From Methanomassiliicoccales archaeon (GTDB taxonomy: Archaea > Thermoplasmatota > Thermoplasmata > Methanomassiliicoccales > UBA472), in contig DATKZX010000013.1 of the NCBI GenBank assembly GCA_035527755.1, positions 1 through 49,709 of the forward strand: a stretch of DNA of 49,709 nucleotides, read 5' to 3'. The notes below the pieces were generated by a model. It saw only the letters and a list, made by a program, of their open reading frames with translations. It did not search any database and was not told the DNA's origin. Positions 40,733 to 47,116 of the stretch are shown here, one piece after another; the stretch's first letter is position 1, and each line of letters opens with the position of its first letter. The position numbers and the translations under genes were made by a program.

Positions 40733-41004
40733 AGTTCAAGGTGGAGAGGATCTGCCGTACCGATTCCATGTCTGCGATACCTATGGAGAGGATAAGGTTC
40801 GACCTTAAGGCCTCAGTGGAGACCATAGAGCAGGCAGGACATGCTGTGGAATCTCAGGAACTTTACCTTGCCATCAAGATGGAAGGACTGGACGTGACCA
40901 TCTACCCCAGCGGTAGAATGCTCATCCACCCTCTTAACGACAAGCCTAAGGCCAAGGAGCTGGCGCAGCGGGTTTTCTCCTTTTTGATCGAGGAAACCGA
41001 TTGA
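40729..41004 (+). CDS. Conserved small protein coupled to UPF0200 kinase
   Basis: A 91-aa protein starting MKFKVERICRTDSMSAI, with LYLAIKMEGLDVTIYPSGRM near the end. A beta-rich half with 'tiYpSGrmlihP' followed by a helix recalls one half of a TBP-like or Pcc1-like fold, but I would not assign it. The ATG overlaps the kinase stop (ATGA), so the two are made together. Confidence 0.78.
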   Translation: MKFKVERICRTDSMSAIPMERIRFDLKASVETIEQAGHAVESQELYLAIKMEGLDVTIYPSGRMLIHPLNDKPKAKELAQRVFSFLIEETD

Positions 41005-41111
41005 CCGACGCTCGGACCGTATCGTTATCAAAATAAGCAGCAATCCGGGGGAAACGCCTTCCCAGACTGAAATGGGTCCATCCAGACCTAGCAAATTATT
41101 TATCTGGAGAA

Positions 41112-44100
41112 ATGAATATCAAACGATACGGGGTGGGCATGAGACGATTAGCGGTAGCCGTGCTGTTATTTTTGTTCCTTATCAGTACGACGCTTCCCGG
41201 CACCGCTACACCAGCGTATGGTAGTGCAGCAACCCTCGATTACGAGAACCCAGGAATCGATGATGGAACATCGCTTTTTGATGAGTTCTCTCAAACTTTC
41301 GTCATTAGCGGTGAACCGTTGGACCAAGTGGTCGCTGATTTTAACGGGGATCTTCGCAACGATATTGCGATAATATATGTCAACTCACCAGTTGTTGACA
41401 TTTTCTTTTGTAATCCACAAAATAGCTTTTCCTATACGAATCGTACGAGCGTCAGTTTATCCCCCTACTTTGTAACGGACATAGCGGTGGGAGACATGAA
41501 CCACGACGACCTGAACGATCTTGTGGTGACCTTGAACACCACCAGCAATAATGTGGTCATCCTAAACCAATCGAGTGGTTTCATCGTTTCGAACGAAAAC
41601 AAATATAATACAATCCTAAGGCCACACGGAGTACTCCTGGAAGACCTAGACAATGATACCTTTTTAGATATCGTGACCCTTTTTTCCAGAGATTCCGCCC
41701 CTTTTGATTCTGGAATAAGGATTCATTTCCATTCTGATGATTATGGCCTGGGTGGAGTAGAGATTGATCTTGATAACGTCCTCTATAACATGGACCTGCC
41801 CCGTTACTTCACGCTAGGTAACTTCAATGGGGATGATCTGGTCGATATGATCGTGGGAGACCAAACTACGGGAACGGTGGTCGGTTTTGTAAACGGTAAT
41901 TCCAACGGTCTGATCTGGACCGCCACGACCTCCATCCCTCTGAACAATCCAACCGCTATCATGCTGGAACAACTCGTAAGTGGCGGGTTGAAGGATCTAG
42001 TAATTGCTGAAAAAGGAACCTCCATGCTTAAGTTCTGGCGTTACTCGAACAGCACCAGTTCGTTCGAAATGTACACGAATAAGGGGGACCAGTCCATGAT
42101 ATCATCGTTGGCTGCCATCGATATCAACGGTGATGGAAGGATAGATGTGACGAGTTCATCGACCCTTTACCACAACATCACCGTATTCAACACTCCGATC
42201 TCAGGTTCATACAGCTATTCCAATGCCATCACCTTCCCCACACCCTTGAACCCAATAAGCGTGAAGACGGCGGATATGAACTCGGATGACTTGAGCGACC
42301 TGGTGGTCATTTCCCGGCCCTCGACCGGATATGGAACCGTTTCCATCTATTATCAGAACCTGGATACCGCATCCAACGCCAATGATAATCAGTTCGTGTC
42401 AGGGATATCCGCGGACCTCTCGACGATGGGAGACTTCAACGGAAATGGAAATGCGATCGCGACCTATAACCAGTCCTTATCCATCATCAGATTCATTCGT
42501 GAAGGCAGCCCCAATCTGGCTCAACGATACGTTGGATTGAACCTATCGGCCATTTTGTCGACGGACCTGAACGATGATGGTTATGACGATCTGATCATGG
42601 CCGCTTTCGACACAAAGGATGTCATTGTAATGTTCGGCGCTCCGACCTTCCTAAGCGGAGGAGGGACGACCCTCAATTTGACATCTACCTTTTCTCAGAC
42701 GTTATCCCTTACCAGCGGTGACCTTAATGATGATTCACTGACGGACCTGGTCGTGGGTGGGAATGGAGGAGTGAACATTTTTAATAACTCTGGAACGAGT
42801 GCTCCGTTCTCTGATTCTCAACGCTTTACGCTCGCTTTACCAGGCTCCTCGGTTTCATCGATCGCCACCGGACAATTAGCATGGGACAACGACCACATGA
42901 CTGATATCGCCCTGGTCAATTCCAGCGCATCTCGTATCGAGATATACTATCAACAAGGGGGTTCGACCAGATTCATCGCCAGTGCTCACCAGTACATGAA
43001 TATCATGGCAAATATCAGAGGGCTCGCGGTCGCCGATCTTAATTCAGATGGCCTCGACGATCTTCTGACCTCCACATCTACTATGATGCATTTGTATATG
43101 CAGAACCCCTCATACGAAAATGGGTTTGATCAGAGCCAACCAATAAGGACCGTAGCTATTCCGGAGGGGTCACAATATTTCAAGCTCGGAGACCTGGACG
43201 ATGATGGCCATTGTGAGTTTGCTGTGATAACTAGGAATTCTACCCTAATTGCATACGAATATTCAGGCTCCGGTTTTTCCATTTTGACCCGACAGACCGT
43301 TGGCGCCTCCCCCGTATTGCTCATGATCGGAGACGTGGATGGGGATATCAAGGACGATCTGATCGCGTATTCCGTCCTTTCCCACACCATATCATTCTTT
43401 TACCAGAACAATTTCGCGCCGACCGCGTTCTGGACAGTAGAAGCGGGTGAACACTTTGAGGGGGTTGCCGTCACATTCGATGGTTCATCGAGCTTTGATT
43501 CAGTGTCTGACCAGGCCTTGCTGACGTACGCATGGAACTTTGGCAATGGCCAATATCGTTCAGGGGGCTTGAACCCCTATTACAATTATTCCTACCCGGA
43601 TAATGGGACGTTCACTGTCACTCTCGTAGTGACGGACCAAAGCGGTCTGAATCACACGTACTCGGACCAGATCATCATAGAAGATGTTGGTCCAAAGGCT
43701 GCCCTTTCATACTTTGGAACGACGCTGATGGAGGGTCAGCCGGTCCAGTTCAACGACCTTAGCACCTCCTATCCGGACACAATAACCTCCTGGCATTGGG
43801 ATTTCGGAGATGGTCAGATCTCTTCGATTCAGAATCCACAGAACACCTATGCTGGAAACGGAACTTACGATGTCGAACTGACCGTGACCGACGATGATGG
43901 TAGCATGGATAGCGCCACCATCAGCGTTACGATTAATGATTCAGCACCAATCTCGCTCTTCCAGATCGATACCTCATCGCCTCTGGAAAAACAGATGGTA
44001 TATTTCTCCGACCACAGCACCTTCACCGATGACATCACCTCTTGGTTCTGGACCTTCGGCGATGGAGGGAGCAGCGCCCTGAAGGACCCGACCCATGTAT

Positions 44101-45548
44101 ATGAGAACAACAGGACCGAACCATACCTGGTGACATTATTAGTCACAGATTCCGATGGTAGCACACATTCCAGCAGCAGGACCCTGATTGTCGGGGATAC
44201 GAGTCCGAGCGTGACCGGCCTGTTCACCAGCGATGGCAAGAGTACCTACAATGAATGGGACGAGGTCCGTTTCATAGTGAACGCCACGGCCACGCAGGAT
44301 GTCATCGTACGTTATCAGTGGGACTTCCAGACCAATGGCCTCCAGATGGACAATACCACCTTCAACACCGTGGCCCACCGCTATACCGTATCTGGCTCTT
44401 ACCTGGTCACCGTTAAGGTGTGGGACGCTGACAGCTATTCCGAGATATCCTTCACCCTATTGATCAATGACCCAGCACCATCAGCCGATTTCACTTTCGC
44501 GCCCACCCAGAACGCCGGAGAGGTATCATTCTCTGCCGCTCTGAGCTCGGACACCGAGAACGACCAACCCATACTCCAATACCGCTGGAACTTCGAGGGG
44601 ACCTGGACCTCCTGGAATACTTCGTATGAGATCACGCACACCTTCCTGAACGATGGCCAGTACCCGGTCAAACTGGAGGTCAGGGACGACCATAACACTC
44701 CGGTCTCCAAGACCAGGAACGTGACCATCGACCTGTTGCCACCGGTCATAACAATCTCCAACCCGGTGCTGAAAGGCGAGGTGGGTAAACCAATAATCAT
44801 TCATGTCAATGTCACGGACGTGGTCGGCGTCGAGTCTGTCACGCTGGAATATACCATCGACAATGTCACCTGGACTGTGGCCATGACCCTGGAAGACTCG
44901 GGCTCTTACTTCGGACAGATCCCGGCACAGAACCGTTCCAAAGAGATATCCTACCGTATCATCGCTGAGGACCTGGCCGAGCACGTAGCTACCACCGACC
45001 CCTTCGTCATCTCCGTGGAATACGAAGACTCCAGCCTGTTCATGCTCACCTCCGCCCTGTCTTTGATATGCCTCCTGGCCCTGCTGACATACCTGTTCCT
45101 GTCTCGGCCGATAGTCGACGAGGTCTTCGTAATGTACCACGACGGAACGCTTTTGGCTCACCAGACCCGACGGCTGAAGCCCGGTATGGACGACGAGATC
45201 CTCGGCGGCATGCTCATAGCCCTGCAGAACTTCGTTCGCGATTCCTTCAAGGACGAAAGCTCCACGGTGCTCAGCCGAATGGACTTTGGTGAAAAGAAAT
45301 TATTAGTGGAAAGAAAGGACGATTTCTTCCTGGCAGTGATGCTCAGCGGCAAGAGGGCCGGTTCAGCACCTCAGCGTATGCAGAAAGTCCTGGATAACAT
45401 AGATGATAATTACGCCGGCGTCCTCCGAGAATGGGATGGCGACCTGGAGAAGGTGCGCGGTATAAGGGATGACACCAAGCCAATTTTCCAGCGGGGCAAT
45501 CCCCTGGACCGTTTTAAGCGGAAGGACGGGGATACGGATTCCTTTTAA
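41112..45548 (+). CDS. Cell-surface FG-GAP/PKD protein with membrane helix and cytoplasmic domain
   Basis: 1478 aa. A signal peptide (RRLAVAVLLFLFLISTTLPG) is followed by at least eleven FG-GAP/VCBS calcium-binding repeats such as IDINGDGRIDV and DLNDDGYDDLIMA (to about residue 760), which should fold as beta-propellers. Then come about five PKD domains (770-1200: YAWNFGNG, WHWDFGDG, WFWTFGDG, YQWDFQ, YRWNFEG), an Ig-like domain and one membrane helix (about 1310-1331). A cytoplasmic tail of about 145 residues begins VDEVFVMYHDGTLLAHQTRR; it reads as an alpha-beta domain, perhaps longin/roadblock-like. This looks like a receptor or adhesin coupled to the inside. ATG 41139 is an alternative start fitting the TATA box near 41096. 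Confidence 0.87.
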   Translation: MNIKRYGVGMRRLAVAVLLFLFLISTTLPGTATPAYGSAATLDYENPGIDDGTSLFDEFSQTFVISGEPLDQVVADFNGDLRNDIAIIYVNSPVVDIFFCNPQNSFSYTNRTSVSLSPYFVTDIAVGDMNHDDLNDLVVTLNTTSNNVVILNQSSGFIVSNENKYNTILRPHGVLLEDLDNDTFLDIVTLFSRDSAPFDSGIRIHFHSDDYGLGGVEIDLDNVLYNMDLPRYFTLGNFNGDDLVDMIVGDQTTGTVVGFVNGNSNGLIWTATTSIPLNNPTAIMLEQLVSGGLKDLVIAEKGTSMLKFWRYSNSTSSFEMYTNKGDQSMISSLAAIDINGDGRIDVTSSSTLYHNITVFNTPISGSYSYSNAITFPTPLNPISVKTADMNSDDLSDLVVISRPSTGYGTVSIYYQNLDTASNANDNQFVSGISADLSTMGDFNGNGNAIATYNQSLSIIRFIREGSPNLAQRYVGLNLSAILSTDLNDDGYDDLIMAAFDTKDVIVMFGAPTFLSGGGTTLNLTSTFSQTLSLTSGDLNDDSLTDLVVGGNGGVNIFNNSGTSAPFSDSQRFTLALPGSSVSSIATGQLAWDNDHMTDIALVNSSASRIEIYYQQGGSTRFIASAHQYMNIMANIRGLAVADLNSDGLDDLLTSTSTMMHLYMQNPSYENGFDQSQPIRTVAIPEGSQYFKLGDLDDDGHCEFAVITRNSTLIAYEYSGSGFSILTRQTVGASPVLLMIGDVDGDIKDDLIAYSVLSHTISFFYQNNFAPTAFWTVEAGEHFEGVAVTFDGSSSFDSVSDQALLTYAWNFGNGQYRSGGLNPYYNYSYPDNGTFTVTLVVTDQSGLNHTYSDQIIIEDVGPKAALSYFGTTLMEGQPVQFNDLSTSYPDTITSWHWDFGDGQISSIQNPQNTYAGNGTYDVELTVTDDDGSMDSATISVTINDSAPISLFQIDTSSPLEKQMVYFSDHSTFTDDITSWFWTFGDGGSSALKDPTHVYENNRTEPYLVTLLVTDSDGSTHSSSRTLIVGDTSPSVTGLFTSDGKSTYNEWDEVRFIVNATATQDVIVRYQWDFQTNGLQMDNTTFNTVAHRYTVSGSYLVTVKVWDADSYSEISFTLLINDPAPSADFTFAPTQNAGEVSFSAALSSDTENDQPILQYRWNFEGTWTSWNTSYEITHTFLNDGQYPVKLEVRDDHNTPVSKTRNVTIDLLPPVITISNPVLKGEVGKPIIIHVNVTDVVGVESVTLEYTIDNVTWTVAMTLEDSGSYFGQIPAQNRSKEISYRIIAEDLAEHVATTDPFVISVEYEDSSLFMLTSALSLICLLALLTYLFLSRPIVDEVFVMYHDGTLLAHQTRRLKPGMDDEILGGMLIALQNFVRDSFKDESSTVLSRMDFGEKKLLVERKDDFFLAVMLSGKRAGSAPQRMQKVLDNIDDNYAGVLREWDGDLEKVRGIRDDTKPIFQRGNPLDRFKRKDGDTDSF

Positions 45549-45575
45549 TATCTGCGAATTTTTGGGTGGGACGGA

Positions 45576-46295
45576 ATGATAACGCTAGAACAGGCGGCGA
45601 TCGTGCTCGCCCTGTGCGCGACGCTCTCCCTCCTCTCATGGAAACTGGAGCTCCTGACACTGGACGGTAGCTTGGCCTCCTTCATCATAGGAATGGTCCT
45701 AGGGCTCTTCGGTGGGATAGGTTGGCTGCTGCTTCTGATCGTGTTCGCATTAACTGGCTTTGTGGTCACAAGATACAAGATGGAGTTGAAGATAAGGAAA
45801 GGGGTGCAGGAGGGCCATAAGGGCGAGCGCTCCTACCGCAACGTGGTGGCCAACAGTGCTGTGCTGGTCCTCGTCGCTGTGCTGACCTTCCTGGCCGGGT
45901 GGGAAGGAGAGGTGCCAGCCCTGATCTTCATGAGCGCGATATGCGTCGCCGCGGCGGATACGACGGCCAGCGAGCTGGGCGTTCTCTCCGACAGGGTGTA
46001 TATGATCACCACCTTCAAGCGGGTCCCCCCAGGAGTGGACGGGGGGGTCTCCCTGTACGGCACGTCGTGGGCCATTATGGCGAGCGCCTTTGCCGCTTTG
46101 ATCGGATGGGTGGTCATATTAGGAACTGTGCCACAACCGCTGGTGCTGATCCCCATCGCCATGGGAGTTTTGGGCTGTTTCATTGATAGTGTGATCGGCG
46201 CGACATTGGAAACAATGGGCTGGATCAGCAAGTTGTGGAACAACGTGACCTCCATGGCATTGGGGGCGGCGATTGCCCTGTTGCTGCTCCTCTGA
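45576..46295 (+). CDS. DUF92/TMEM19-family integral membrane protein
   Basis: A 239-aa protein with six or more helices. The family signature is visible: SLASFIIGMVLGLFGGIGW, then AADTTASELGVLSDRVYM and PPGVDGGVSLYGTSWAIMAS, and GCFIDSVIGATLE. DUF92 includes plant phytyl-phosphate kinase, so a polyprenyl-phosphate role is conceivable, but none has been shown by the sequence here. It begins 27 bp after the FG-GAP/PKD gene and may be co-transcribed. Confidence 0.9.
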   Translation: MITLEQAAIVLALCATLSLLSWKLELLTLDGSLASFIIGMVLGLFGGIGWLLLLIVFALTGFVVTRYKMELKIRKGVQEGHKGERSYRNVVANSAVLVLVAVLTFLAGWEGEVPALIFMSAICVAAADTTASELGVLSDRVYMITTFKRVPPGVDGGVSLYGTSWAIMASAFAALIGWVVILGTVPQPLVLIPIAMGVLGCFIDSVIGATLETMGWISKLWNNVTSMALGAAIALLLLL

Positions 46296-46343
46296 ACAAA
46301 CAGTTTTAATTGCCAGCACCCCTATGTAATAGGGGTTGTCGAG

Positions 46344-46829
46344 TTGGTAGGAAAGGAGGAGTTCGGGGCCTTTCTGATAATTCAGGAAGAGGTCAATGTG
46401 GTATCGACCTTCTTGCATCGTTTGGTCGAAGAGGGGCTCGACACGGTCCTGGTATCTCCTCAAGACGTTGACATCACTTCGGACGCCGACATCACCATTC
46501 TGGAACCTGATCGCGAAAACCGGGCCATCAGAACCGATGGCCTGGTGTTCCTGCTGCGACACTTGACCAGTCATCTGAGAAGGGGCGAGGGAAAGGCCGT
46601 GGTCATCTTCGGCTTTCAGGAATTCAAGCAAGGCAACGACTTCTATGATCTTACCAATTTCATCGGTCGTCTATACGAGGAGGCTTGCGTCAATCGAGGG
46701 ATCGTGCTGATATTTACCGATCCTAGGAGTTTCACGCAACAAGAGCTGGCGTTCCTAGAAAGAGAGACCATAGTGCTGGAGAGTCCAGAACAGCTGTTCG
46801 CCTCTACCGGTTCAGAAACAGTTAAATAG
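46344..46829 (+). CDS. DUF835-like protein
   Basis: A 161-aa protein with alternating strands and helices: GEGKAVVIFGFQEFKQGNDFY then FIGRLYEEACVNRGIVLIFT and FTQQELAFLERETIVLES, the pattern of DUF835, a RecA-like domain often tied to archaeal sensors. The start is TTG 46344 with AGGGG 8 nt upstream; a GTTTTAAT box near 46301-46308 fits a short leader. It follows DUF92 by 48 bp. Confidence 0.78.
   Translation: MVGKEEFGAFLIIQEEVNVVSTFLHRLVEEGLDTVLVSPQDVDITSDADITILEPDRENRAIRTDGLVFLLRHLTSHLRRGEGKAVVIFGFQEFKQGNDFYDLTNFIGRLYEEACVNRGIVLIFTDPRSFTQQELAFLERETIVLESPEQLFASTGSETVK
46822..46829 (+). promoter_or_regulatory. TATA box of 5S rRNA gene
   Basis: TTAAATAG about 28 nt before the first 5S base; it overlaps the stop codon of the DUF835 gene. 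Confidence 0.5.
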
Positions 46830-46853
46830 ATAGTTCAGATTCCTGGGATTCAA

Positions 46854-46984
46854 GGATGGTTTGACGGCCATCGCGGCGGGGATACGCCTGGTCTCGTCTG
46901 ATCCCAGAAGCTAAGCCCGCCCGCGTTCTCCGTTGTACTGTGGTGCGCGAGCCCACGGGAAGCCTGGAACGCTGTCAGCCATCC
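46854..46984 (+). rRNA. 5S ribosomal RNA
   Basis: The sequence shows the 5S core: GACGGCCATCGCGGCGGGGA, then TCTGATCCCAGAAGCTAAGC and a closing GCCTGGAACGCTGTC. The ends GGATGG and CCATCC pair as helix I. It is about 131 nt with the terminal stem as drawn; exact ends may differ by a few bases. No 16S, 23S or tRNA gene is next to it. Confidence 0.92.
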
Positions 46985-47056
46985 TTACTTCATTATTCAT
47001 GTTTTATAATTGATGGGGATTCCCATCGAACGCTATTAGAAAAAAGAAAGTCTTTA

Positions 47057-47078
47057 ACAGGGGGTTGCCCCCCTGTTT
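47057..47078 (-). terminator. Intrinsic terminator of giant surface-protein gene
   Basis: AACAGGGGG-TTGC-CCCCCTGTT, nine perfect base pairs. On the minus strand it is followed by AAAGACTTTCTTTTTTC, a T-rich run, 40 nt after the stop of the surface-protein gene. It may also stop 5S transcription on the other strand. Confidence 0.65.
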
Positions 47079-47116
47079 AGGGTTTTATTCTAACGATAGA
47101 TAGTTGACCGCGCGGA

